64,000 nt of DNA. Origin: Clostridia bacterium. GTDB lineage: Bacteria; Bacillota; Clostridia; Christensenellales; Aristaeellaceae. The notes under the pieces were generated by a model. It was not told the origin of the DNA. It ran no database searches and saw only the letters and a program-made list of their open reading frames with translations. The stretch spans positions 1-64,000 of the forward strand of contig JAFUTW010000041.1 in the NCBI GenBank assembly GCA_017484085.1, in the 5' to 3' direction. Shown in pieces: positions 8,030 through 14,871 of the stretch (its first letter is position 1; each line of letters opens with the position of its first letter). A program made the translations under genes and the position numbers.

Positions 8030-9109
8030 TTACACCCCCTCGCGGATGAGGCTGGTGTGGCTCTCCCGGTTGAAGATGTTGACCTTGTCCGGCAGGATGC
8101 GCAGGGCGACCTTCGTGCCGTCCGCCAGCGTATCGGAAAGATCGCTGGGTACGGTGACCTCGACTTCTTTTTCGGCATTCAGCGCGACGAAGTAATGCGT
8201 ACTGGTCCCGAGGAAAACGGAGGAGCGGATCTCGCCCGGGATACCGGGTTCGCCGGCGGGATGGATCGTGATCTCTTCCGGCCTGGCCGCGACGGTGACC
8301 GCCTTCTGCGCGCCCTCCCTCAGCGTCGTGACGGGGACGCGGTAGCCGCAGCCAAAGTCGAGCGTACCGCCGTCGTTGTCCGCGGGAAGGAAGTTGGTAA
8401 GGCCGATGAAACCGGCGACGAACTCGTTGGCCGGGCGCAGATAAATGCGCTTCGGGGTATCGATCTGCTGGATGACGCCGTCGTGCATGACGGCGATCCT
8501 GTCCGAAACGGACAGGGCCTCTTCCTGGTCGTGGGTGACGTAGACGGTGGTGATGCCGACCTGATGCTGGATGCGCTTGATGACGTTGCGCATCTCCACG
8601 CGCAGCTTGGCATCCAGGTTGGAGAGCGGCTCGTCCATCAGCAGCACATCGGGCTGGATGACGATGGCGCGGGCCAGGGCGACGCGCTGCTGCTGTCCGC
8701 CGGAGAGCTGTGCGGGCATGCGGTCCGCATACTGGTCGATCTTGACCATCTTCAGCATCTCATCCGCGCGGCGGCGGCGCTCCGCTTTATCGACTTTACG
8801 GGTCTTCAGGCCGTAGGCGACGTTGTCTCGAACGTTCATGTGCGGGAACACGGCGTAGTTCTGGAAAACCATGCCCATGTTGCGGCGGTTGGTCGGGATC
8901 TTGTTGATGACCTGCCCGTCCACGCGGATCTCGCCGCCTTCGATCGTATTGAAGCCGATGATCATGCGCAGCAGCGTCGTCTTGCCGCAGCCGGACGGCC
9001 CCAGCAGGGTGAAGAACTCGCCGGGCTTGATATCCAGGCTGAGCCCGTTGATGACGGTATGGTCTCCGTAGCGTTTAATGACATTATCCACTTCAATGGC
9101 AACGCCCAT
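8030..9109 (-). CDS. ABC importer ATP-binding protein (FbpC/PotA type)
   Basis: 359 residues from the ATG at 9109, chosen because GGGAGG lies seven bases upstream; the ATG seven codons earlier has no ribosome binding site. Contains Walker A GPSGCGKTT, Q-loop, signature LSGGQQQRVALARA, Walker B VLLMDEPLSNLD and the H-loop histidine (YVTHDQEEA), then a C-terminal TOBE-like region (about 240-359) typical of importer ATPases. It energises the permease encoded three bases downstream. A GC-rich hairpin separates it from the binding-protein gene. Confidence 0.9.
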   Translation of the reverse strand: MGVAIEVDNVIKRYGDHTVINGLSLDIKPGEFFTLLGPSGCGKTTLLRMIIGFNTIEGGEIRVDGQVINKIPTNRRNMGMVFQNYAVFPHMNVRDNVAYGLKTRKVDKAERRRRADEMLKMVKIDQYADRMPAQLSGGQQQRVALARAIVIQPDVLLMDEPLSNLDAKLRVEMRNVIKRIQHQVGITTVYVTHDQEEALSVSDRIAVMHDGVIQQIDTPKRIYLRPANEFVAGFIGLTNFLPADNDGGTLDFGCGYRVPVTTLREGAQKAVTVAARPEEITIHPAGEPGIPGEIRSSVFLGTSTHYFVALNAEKEVEVTVPSDLSDTLADGTKVALRILPDKVNIFNRESHTSLIREGV

Positions 9110-9140
9110 AGTTTCGCCTCCCAGTTTCATTGTGAAAGAA

Positions 9141-9160
9141 GGCCAGCCCGGGGGCTGGCC
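9141..9160 (-). other. Intra-operon hairpin after the binding-protein gene
   Basis: GGCCAGCCC pairs with GGGCTGGCC and is followed on the minus strand by TTCTTTC. Such hairpins commonly stabilise or partly terminate the binding-protein message so that more of it is made than of ATPase and permease. Confidence 0.5.
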
Positions 9161-9198
9161 GGAAGAACTATCTGTCAGCGATTAACAGAGCTTTTGGA

Positions 9199-10224
9199 TC
9201 ACTCCGTCATCATTTCGACGTGCTCGATGTACTTGTTGACCAGCTCCGGCTTATGCTCGGCGACATAGCTCTCGGCGTAGCCGGGCACCAGGGTGATCTG
9301 GTCATTGGGGACCATCTTCGCGTTGGTGGGCACACCGGCGCGCAGCGGACGCAGGTTCAGCTCAGCAGCAACGGCGGTCTGGACCTTTTCGGAGAGGACG
9401 TAATCCACGAACTTCTTGGCCGCGTCCATATGCGGGGCATTCTTCACGATCTGGACGCTCTGCGGGGAGAAGACCACGCCTTCCTTGGCGTAGACGACAT
9501 GGACGGGATACTCGCCGACAGCCTCGAGCTCGACACAGGGATCTTCATAGGAGAGGCCGACCCAGTACTCGCCGGAAGCCACGCCGTTGTAAACCTGGGA
9601 AGAGGAAGAAGCGGTCTTGCCGTTCAGGTTGGTGAGGAAGCCGTCGATGAAGTCCCACGCTTCAGCGCTCATCGGGTCGCCGTTGCCCATGCCGTAGAGC
9701 ATGCCCAGCAGGCTGATGAAAGCGGAGGAGGAGTTCGCCGGATCGGCCGCAATGATGTGATCCTTGAGAGCGGGGTTGAGCAGATCGGCGTAGCTCTCTA
9801 CCGTGATGCCGGCTTCCGCCAGCTTCTCGGTGTTGACGATCAGCACGTTCGGCTCGGCGAAGGCGCCGCTGAAGGGGTTGGTGCCGTCGTTCTTGAAGCC
9901 GTCCATCATGGCGTCGTTTTCAGAGGAAACATAGACTTCAAACATGTCGCGGTTGGCGGAGAGCATCGCCTCGCCGGCCGCCCAGTGGATATCGACGGTG
10001 ACGTTGCCGCTTTCCACCTCGGCCTTGATGCGCTGGTTGACCTCGCCGGTGGAGCCGGTTATCATTTCGACGGAGATGCCGGTCTCCTGTTCAAAAGCAG
10101 GAATGACGATGTTGTTGAGGCGCTCGTTGCGCGCGGAATAGATGACCAGATCAGCGGCCATCGCAGAGGCGCAGACGCCAAGGAGCAGTGTCAGTACCAG
10201 TACACAGGACAGGATTTTCTTCAT
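9199..10224 (-). CDS. Extracellular solute-binding protein of an ABC importer (AfuA/FbpA-like)
   Basis: 341 residues with a signal peptide ending ASAMA (about 1-23), then a class-II periplasmic-binding fold beginning LVIYSARNERL and containing VEMITGSTGEVNQRI, the usual start of iron(III)/phosphonate/sugar-phosphate binding proteins. The paired tyrosines that ferric-binding FbpA proteins use for iron are not obvious (the region reads GEYWVGLSYED), so the ligand may be a phosphorylated or anionic compound rather than ferric iron. First gene of the operon, with its own promoter and a good AGGAG site. No lipobox cysteine follows the signal peptide; membrane attachment must occur through the transporter. 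Confidence 0.85.
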   Translation of the reverse strand: MKKILSCVLVLTLLLGVCASAMAADLVIYSARNERLNNIVIPAFEQETGISVEMITGSTGEVNQRIKAEVESGNVTVDIHWAAGEAMLSANRDMFEVYVSSENDAMMDGFKNDGTNPFSGAFAEPNVLIVNTEKLAEAGITVESYADLLNPALKDHIIAADPANSSSAFISLLGMLYGMGNGDPMSAEAWDFIDGFLTNLNGKTASSSSQVYNGVASGEYWVGLSYEDPCVELEAVGEYPVHVVYAKEGVVFSPQSVQIVKNAPHMDAAKKFVDYVLSEKVQTAVAAELNLRPLRAGVPTNAKMVPNDQITLVPGYAESYVAEHKPELVNKYIEHVEMMTE

Positions 10225-10276
10225 ATTCAGGTACTCCTTTCAATTGGGGAAACAGACCCCATTTATTGTTTGATTC

Positions 10277-10305
10277 ATACTAACATTTTGTGAGCGTTTT
10301 GTCAA
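10277..10305 (-). promoter_or_regulatory. Promoter of the ABC importer operon
   Basis: On the minus strand TTGACA (10305-10300), 17 bases, TAGTAT (10282-10277), about 50 bases before the ATG at 10224. Confidence 0.75.
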
Positions 10306-10394
10306 CCGACGTAAAACACTTTATTATTCAAAGTAAAAGTGCCTAAATTGTTTGTTACGGATGTTATATACCAGGAATAGATCCGGCCCAAGGG

Positions 10395-10423
10395 TTTTCA
10401 CCGGTAAAAAGGAAGTGTATAAT
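10395..10423 (+). promoter_or_regulatory. Promoter for the metallophosphoesterase gene
   Basis: TTTTCA at 10395-10400, 17 bases, perfect TATAAT at 10418-10423. The -10 overlaps an upstream in-frame ATG (10422), which argues that the real start is the GTG at 10473. Confidence 0.6.
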
Positions 10424-10472
10424 GGGTCCAGTTTTCAGGACTGACTTTAGAGGGAAAGGAGGCGGAGGGCGG

Positions 10473-11192
10473 GTGGAAGAGAGAGTTTACACCGTTTTAG
10501 GGCCGGTTGATGCGGAGTTTGTGCTCATCACCGATTTTCACGAAGGCGATCCGCAGCCCGTGCTGTCCCTGCTCCGGGAGCATCCGCCGGACCTCATCCT
10601 TCTGGCCGGGGATACGCTGGAGCGGCATGCCAGGGGATCGCGCCCCATGCCGGAGGAGAGAAAGCACTCCTTTTTGGATCCTGTCTACCGGCTGCTTGCA
10701 AAGGAAACAGCGGAAACCGGCAGCGGCCGGGAATTCCTCCGGGCCCTCTGCACTATCGCGCCGACCCTCATGAGCATCGGCAACCACGAGTGGTATCTGG
10801 AAGAGGACGATCAAATCGCCGTCGTGCTGGATAATATGGATATCCTGTGGCACGGACTCCGGATCGGGGGCCTCTCCAGCTGGTATGACGAAAAGTGGCT
10901 GGAGGCTTACCGGCGCAAGGACGGCTACAGGATCCTGCTGTGCCATCAGCCGGAGTACTGCGACCGCTTTCATCTATCGGATTTTGACCTGGTGCTCTCC
11001 GGCCATGCGCACGGCGGACAGATCCGTTTGTTCGGCAGGGGACTGTATGCGCCCTCCCAGGGCTTTTTGCCGAAGTATACGCGCGGGCGCTACGGCAATA
11101 TGATCGTCAGCGCGGGCTGTGCCAACACAGCGCGGATCCCAAGGCTTTTCAACCCGCCGGAGATCGTGCGGATCAAAATGCATAAAACATAA
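10473..11192 (+). CDS. Calcineurin-like metallophosphoesterase
   Basis: 239 residues from GTG at 10473, placed by GGAGG about ten bases upstream and by the promoter position. All metal-binding blocks of the family are visible in order: ITDFHEGD, LAGDTLE, GNHEWY, LCHQPEY and SGHAHGGQ. The arrangement and length resemble YkuE/YaeI-type phosphoesterases, but there is no clear membrane anchor and the substrate cannot be named. It stands alone, divergent from the ABC importer, and ends in a hairpin terminator shared with the convergent PAP2 gene. Confidence 0.85.
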   Translation: MEERVYTVLGPVDAEFVLITDFHEGDPQPVLSLLREHPPDLILLAGDTLERHARGSRPMPEERKHSFLDPVYRLLAKETAETGSGREFLRALCTIAPTLMSIGNHEWYLEEDDQIAVVLDNMDILWHGLRIGGLSSWYDEKWLEAYRRKDGYRILLCHQPEYCDRFHLSDFDLVLSGHAHGGQIRLFGRGLYAPSQGFLPKYTRGRYGNMIVSAGCANTARIPRLFNPPEIVRIKMHKT

Positions 11193-11193
11193 A

Positions 11194-11230
11194 GCCGGCA
11201 GGCGGTTCATTTTACCGTCTGCCGGCGTGT
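11194..11230. terminator. Terminator between convergent metallophosphoesterase and PAP2 genes
   Basis: GCCGGCAGGCGG pairs with CCGTCTGCCGGC across a nine-base loop, with short T runs on the plus strand (GTGTTT) and AAA before the stem. Confidence 0.7.
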
Positions 11231-11253
11231 TTATAAATGGAGTGGTTAAAGCC

Positions 11254-12177
11254 TTACCGCTTTGCCGTCAGCCGGAAGGCCATGGGATAGACGGCAAACT
11301 CGATGAAGCTGATGAGAGCATAGCGCGCGCAGCGCACGAGCAGCGCAGGGAGGGTGCCGCCGTCCAGAAATGCGGAAGAAAAAGGAAGCTTGAGCAGCTT
11401 GTTGAGCGCAAAGAAGATAGCAACCCCGCCCAGGACGCGGAGGAGCGTACGCGGGATGCTCCGGGTGTTCTCAAAACGGACAAACTTCTCTTCCACAGGG
11501 ATGGCGGCCATAAAACCGATCATCAGCCCCATGCAGGTGAAGTAGTCCTCGCTGTGGCAGAACAGGAAGCCGGGCAGCGTCGTGAGAAGCAAAATGCCGT
11601 AGAAGACGGCGCGGCTGCGGACCCGCTTTTGCAGCGCAGATATGAAGGCGATGGCCGCGAGCCCGCAGAGCCAGCCGAAGAGCACATCCGTCGGGAAGTG
11701 GGCACCCATCGCAACGCGGGAAAAGCCGACCAGCAGCGGAACGAACACGCAGAGCAGCGTCAGCCAGCGCCTGCGGAACCACACGGCCAGGGAACCGAAA
11801 AGCCCCGCGGAGCAGGTAGAATGGCCGCTCGGGAAGGAGTAACCCTGGGCGGAAAGGTCGTAGATGTCCGCACCGGGCTTGACGACGCGCAGGAGTTGGA
11901 TGTCCTCGCTTTCAAAGTAAGGGCGCCTGCGCAGTGCGACGTTCTTGATCATGGGGTTCCAGACGTTGCCGAGGAGCACATTCAGCCCGATGGCTCTGCC
12001 GCACTCCTTGTCCAGCCCCCAGTACAGGAAGCCGATAATAAGGATCATGAAGAGTTCTTCGCCGAACATGGAAAAGGTGGAAACGACGGGGATGAGCGCA
12101 GCAGGCAGATGTGCCTGGAGAGCTTCGATCAGGCTGATTTCCCAGGGAAAGAAAAAAGAATTGGCAGCTGCGGTCAT
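11254..12177 (-). CDS. PAP2-family membrane phosphatase
   Basis: 307 residues with about six or more membrane segments. The three phosphatase motifs are present: K-N-V-A-L-R-R-R-P, PSGHST (PSGH core) and SRVAMGAHFPTD (SRxxxxxHxxxD). Proteins of this size hydrolyse phosphatidate, PGP or undecaprenyl diphosphate at the outer membrane face. It begins 12 bases after a diglyceride-type glycosyltransferase gene, so the pair is cotranscribed; dephosphorylation of phosphatidate to diacylglycerol would feed the glycosyltransferase (inference). The C-terminal third is more hydrophobic than in minimal PAP2 enzymes. Confidence 0.85.
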   Translation of the reverse strand: MTAAANSFFFPWEISLIEALQAHLPAALIPVVSTFSMFGEELFMILIIGFLYWGLDKECGRAIGLNVLLGNVWNPMIKNVALRRRPYFESEDIQLLRVVKPGADIYDLSAQGYSFPSGHSTCSAGLFGSLAVWFRRRWLTLLCVFVPLLVGFSRVAMGAHFPTDVLFGWLCGLAAIAFISALQKRVRSRAVFYGILLLTTLPGFLFCHSEDYFTCMGLMIGFMAAIPVEEKFVRFENTRSIPRTLLRVLGGVAIFFALNKLLKLPFSSAFLDGGTLPALLVRCARYALISFIEFAVYPMAFRLTAKR

Positions 12178-12189
12178 ATACTTACCTCA

Positions 12190-13377
12190 TCAGTGATAGG
12201 AATGAGCCGGATGAAGGCGTTTTCTGTCTTCAATCGCGCGCAGATAGCACTCTTCCACCCGCCCGGCGAAGTGGGAAGCGCTGAAGGGCTTTGCATATCC
12301 GGAAGCGTTTGCGGCGATCTCACGCCCTTCCGCGCTGAAGGCGCGCACAAGCCCGGCCGCCAGTTCGTCATCCCCGTCTCCGGTGAGCACGCCGCTGACG
12401 CCGTCCTCGATGACGCCGTCCAGACAGGGGTCATTCACGGCGCAGACACAAAGCCCGGCGGCCATGGCCTCCACATAGGTGAGCCCCTGCGTTTCGGAGT
12501 GAGAGGCACTGCAGAAAACGTCGCCGACGGCATACCAGCGGTCGATCTCCTCCCAGGGCTTCGGGCCCACGATGTTCACGGAGCCGGAGATGCCCAGGGA
12601 CGCTGCGAGTTCCGGCAAATGGGCGCGCATGGGGCCTTCGCCGATCAGCACCATCCGCACATCCGGAAGCTGCCCATGTACCAGGGCGAAGGCACGCAGA
12701 ACCTGCGAAAGATTCTTTTCCTGCGCCATCCGGCCGACGTACAGGAGAACGCGCTCCTCCGGCAGGACGCCGCAGGCCTCGCGCAGCCTGGTCCGCTCCG
12801 CTGTGTCATGCCGCTCCGGAAGGAAACGGTCGATATCCATGCCGCTGGGGATGATCTCCATCGGTGCGGAAACGCCGTACTTTTTCAGCAGGTCGGCCGT
12901 CTTGCCCGTCGGTACGATGATGCGGTCGAACCGGTTGCACCACCATTTGGAGTAGCGCCTGGTGATCTTCCTGGCGGTTTCATCCGCGTGACCGTGCGTC
13001 ACATAGTAGGCATAATCCTCCCAGACCGTGTGATAGGTGTGCACCAGCGCGCAGGAAAGCCTGGCGGCCATATGGTGCCCCAGATAGCCCAGGACGAATT
13101 CGCTGTTGGTATGCACCACATCCAGCGGGATGCGGCGCGTTTTGACCAGGAAGCGCGGCGTGGGGATGCCCATGTTGCGGTCGCGCAGCATGACGAGCGG
13201 CGCGGAGGCGATGTAATGGACGCTGTCCTCCCGGTGTGCTTCCCAGCCCTTACAGCGCGGGGCGAAGACGTGGACCTCATGCCCGCGCTTCTGGAGCTCG
13301 CGGTGCAGCATAAAACAGGAGGTCGCCACGCCATTGATCTCCGGATAGTAGGAATCCGTAAACAATCCGATGCGCAT
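12190..13377 (-). CDS. Family-4 glycosyltransferase, likely 1,2-diacylglycerol 3-glucosyltransferase type
   Basis: 395 residues from the ATG at 13377, which has AAAGGAGGAGGG just upstream; an earlier in-frame ATG lies in the promoter. The N-terminus MRIGLFTDSYYPEINGV and the segments HTNSEFVLG, HTYHTVWEDY and VLLYVGRMAQEKN are typical of GT4 enzymes that glucosylate diacylglycerol (MgdA-like). The C-terminal nucleotide-sugar site has SETQGLTYVEAMAAG with the conserved E-x7-E motif. Probably makes membrane glycolipid or a lipoteichoic-acid anchor; partner of the PAP2 gene downstream. Confidence 0.85.
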   Translation of the reverse strand: MRIGLFTDSYYPEINGVATSCFMLHRELQKRGHEVHVFAPRCKGWEAHREDSVHYIASAPLVMLRDRNMGIPTPRFLVKTRRIPLDVVHTNSEFVLGYLGHHMAARLSCALVHTYHTVWEDYAYYVTHGHADETARKITRRYSKWWCNRFDRIIVPTGKTADLLKKYGVSAPMEIIPSGMDIDRFLPERHDTAERTRLREACGVLPEERVLLYVGRMAQEKNLSQVLRAFALVHGQLPDVRMVLIGEGPMRAHLPELAASLGISGSVNIVGPKPWEEIDRWYAVGDVFCSASHSETQGLTYVEAMAAGLCVCAVNDPCLDGVIEDGVSGVLTGDGDDELAAGLVRAFSAEGREIAANASGYAKPFSASHFAGRVEECYLRAIEDRKRLHPAHSYH

Positions 13378-13410
13378 GGCCCTCCTCCTTTCTTTAAAAG
13401 ACGTATGCGC

Positions 13411-13439
13411 ATTATAGCACACGAAGCGGACGCTGTCAC
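13411..13439 (-). promoter_or_regulatory. Promoter for the glycosyltransferase-PAP2 operon
   Basis: On the minus strand GTGACA, 17 bases, TATAAT (13416-13411), about 35 bases upstream of the start. Confidence 0.7.
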
Positions 13440-13454
13440 CCGAGGGAAGCAGAG

Positions 13455-13490
13455 AAAAAGCCAAGCCGTCCTAAAAGACGCTTGGCTTTT
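13455..13490 (-). terminator. Terminator of the PPOX-family gene
   Basis: Minus strand: AGCCAAGCGTC, short loop, GACGGCTTGGCT, then TTTTTCTC. A weaker T run also lies on the plus side. Confidence 0.75.
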
Positions 13491-13524
13491 GCTGTTTGGA
13501 TCGTTCAGCCGTCTGACAGTCAGA

Positions 13525-13926
13525 TCAGAAGCAGATGGTTTCGGGCGCTTCCGTGAACGAGCTGAAGGTCGCTGTGGCATTTTTGAAGCACAGCATTTCC
13601 ATGTTGCCGTCGTCCGGATCGTACATCCCCTTCAGAGAAGGCATCTTTTCCAGCATGGCGACCTTGATATCGCGGTTTTCATCACGCACCAGTTCGCCGG
13701 CGATGCGCAGCCACTTGCCGCCCTGGCAGGCGCAGACTTCCACCTTGGGGTTTGCTGCGATCTGTTTGGAAACGTCTTTGGATTTGCCGGTCTGGATGTA
13801 GAGCTTTCCGTCACACAGCAGCACGGTGCCGAAAGGCCTGACCCGGGGCTGATCGCCCTCCACAGTCGCCAGATAGTATGTTTGGGCTTCCTCCAGGAAA
13901 CAGCAAACTCTTTCAATGTCCGTCAT
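13525..13926 (-). CDS. Pyridoxamine 5'-phosphate oxidase-family (FMN-binding) protein
   Basis: 133 residues from the ATG at 13926, which has AAGGAGGAAG seven bases upstream. Typical split-barrel small flavoprotein: YYLATVEGDQPRVRPFG, DGKLYIQTGKSKDV and NPKVEVCA are hallmark segments of the family that includes anaerobe FMN-binding and general-stress proteins. Too short for a true PNP oxidase and lacking its PLP region, so it is more likely an FMN or F420/haem-binding reductase of unknown substrate. Single gene with a terminator. Confidence 0.8.
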   Translation of the reverse strand: MTDIERVCCFLEEAQTYYLATVEGDQPRVRPFGTVLLCDGKLYIQTGKSKDVSKQIAANPKVEVCACQGGKWLRIAGELVRDENRDIKVAMLEKMPSLKGMYDPDDGNMEMLCFKNATATFSSFTEAPETICF

Positions 13927-14087
13927 CTTCTCTTCCTCCTTGTGATGAATGATCGCGCGCCGTCCTATCGCGCACAATGACACTCTTTATTTTACACTGT
14001 ATTTCCGGATAAACAATGGAGAAGCACGAAAATATTTCTCGTTTTGAGAAAACTTTCTGGATTCCTCTCGTTTTACGATAACGCGTC

Positions 14088-14132
14088 TGATTATCAACAG
14101 CTATTGACATAATCAACAATTGTCTATATAAT
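14088..14132 (+). promoter_or_regulatory. Consensus promoter with operator-like repeat for the TetR gene
   Basis: TTGACA (14104-14109), 17 bases, TATAAT (14127-14132), both perfect. A perfect inverted repeat TGATTAT (14088-14094) / ATAATCA (14109-14115) spans the -35, a likely autoregulatory operator. The heptamer ATCAACA also occurs as a direct repeat here. Confidence 0.65.
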
Positions 14133-14197
14133 TAGGAACACATAACAACTAAGGAATCAGGATCACGAGATGGAGAGCAGGAAGAAAGGAGAAAAGA

Positions 14198-14794
14198 ATG
14201 GAAGAGCGCAGAGCCAATATCGGCAAACGGGAAGACCGCCGCGTGCGGAGGACGCGCGCGCTGCTGGAGGAGGGGCTGATCCGGCTTCTGAAGAAGAAAC
14301 CCATCCGGGAGATCACCGTGCGGGAGCTCACGGATCTCATCGATATCAACCGCGGGACCTTTTACCTCTACTACCGGGATATCTATGATATGATGGAGAA
14401 GATAGAGGACGAGTATTATATGCGGCTGACGGCGCTGCTCAACTCGGCTGAAGGAGAAAGCGATGTGAAACGGGTGCGCAACGGGCTGCAGGATCTCTTC
14501 TTCTTTATCCGGGATAATAAGGATCTCTGCCGCGTTTTCCTCGGTGAACACGGTGATCCGGCTTTCCTGCAGAAGATCCATCTGCTGATCAAGGAAAAGT
14601 GCCGGGAGGAATGGCCGAAAAACCTTTCCATCAGCGATGCTGAGTTTGAATACCGGTATTCCTTTGCTTCCTTCGGTACGCTGGGACTCATCCGGTACTG
14701 GCTCGCAGCGGACTGCGAGGTGCCGCCGGAAAAGGTGGCCCTGCTGGCGGAGCGCTGTATCATGCGCGGCGTGATCCCGCACATCAAAGCATAA
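14198..14794 (+). CDS. TetR/AcrR-family transcriptional regulator
   Basis: 198 residues; ATG preceded by AAAGGAG. The N-terminal helix-turn-helix reads RRTRALLEEGLIRLLKKKP and ITVRELTDLIDINRGTFYLYY, standard for TetR; the C-terminal part (about 80-198) resembles the TetR_C domain of DhaS-like regulators. It converges on the flavoprotein gene at 14872 and shares a terminator with it, so it may regulate that gene, itself, or a distant target. Its own promoter carries a dyad over the -35. Confidence 0.85.
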   Translation: MEERRANIGKREDRRVRRTRALLEEGLIRLLKKKPIREITVRELTDLIDINRGTFYLYYRDIYDMMEKIEDEYYMRLTALLNSAEGESDVKRVRNGLQDLFFFIRDNKDLCRVFLGEHGDPAFLQKIHLLIKEKCREEWPKNLSISDAEFEYRYSFASFGTLGLIRYWLAADCEVPPEKVALLAERCIMRGVIPHIKA

Positions 14795-14805
14795 AAACAC
14801 AAAAA

Positions 14806-14842
14806 AGCTGAAGCCCATGCCGCCGGCATGGGCTTCAGTTCT
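14806..14842. terminator. Bidirectional terminator between tetR and the flavoprotein gene
   Basis: CTGAAGCCCATGCC pairs with GGCATGGGCTTCAG over a tight loop, with A-rich sequence to the left and TTCTTTC to the right. Confidence 0.8.
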
Positions 14843-14871
14843 TTCAGGCTTTGTCGGAAGGTGCGCTTTCC

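Noticed and set aside
11119..13980. Plus-strand frame of 953 codons across four minus-strand genes
   Set aside because: No gene covers four unrelated functional genes on the other strand; composition is typical of an antisense frame.
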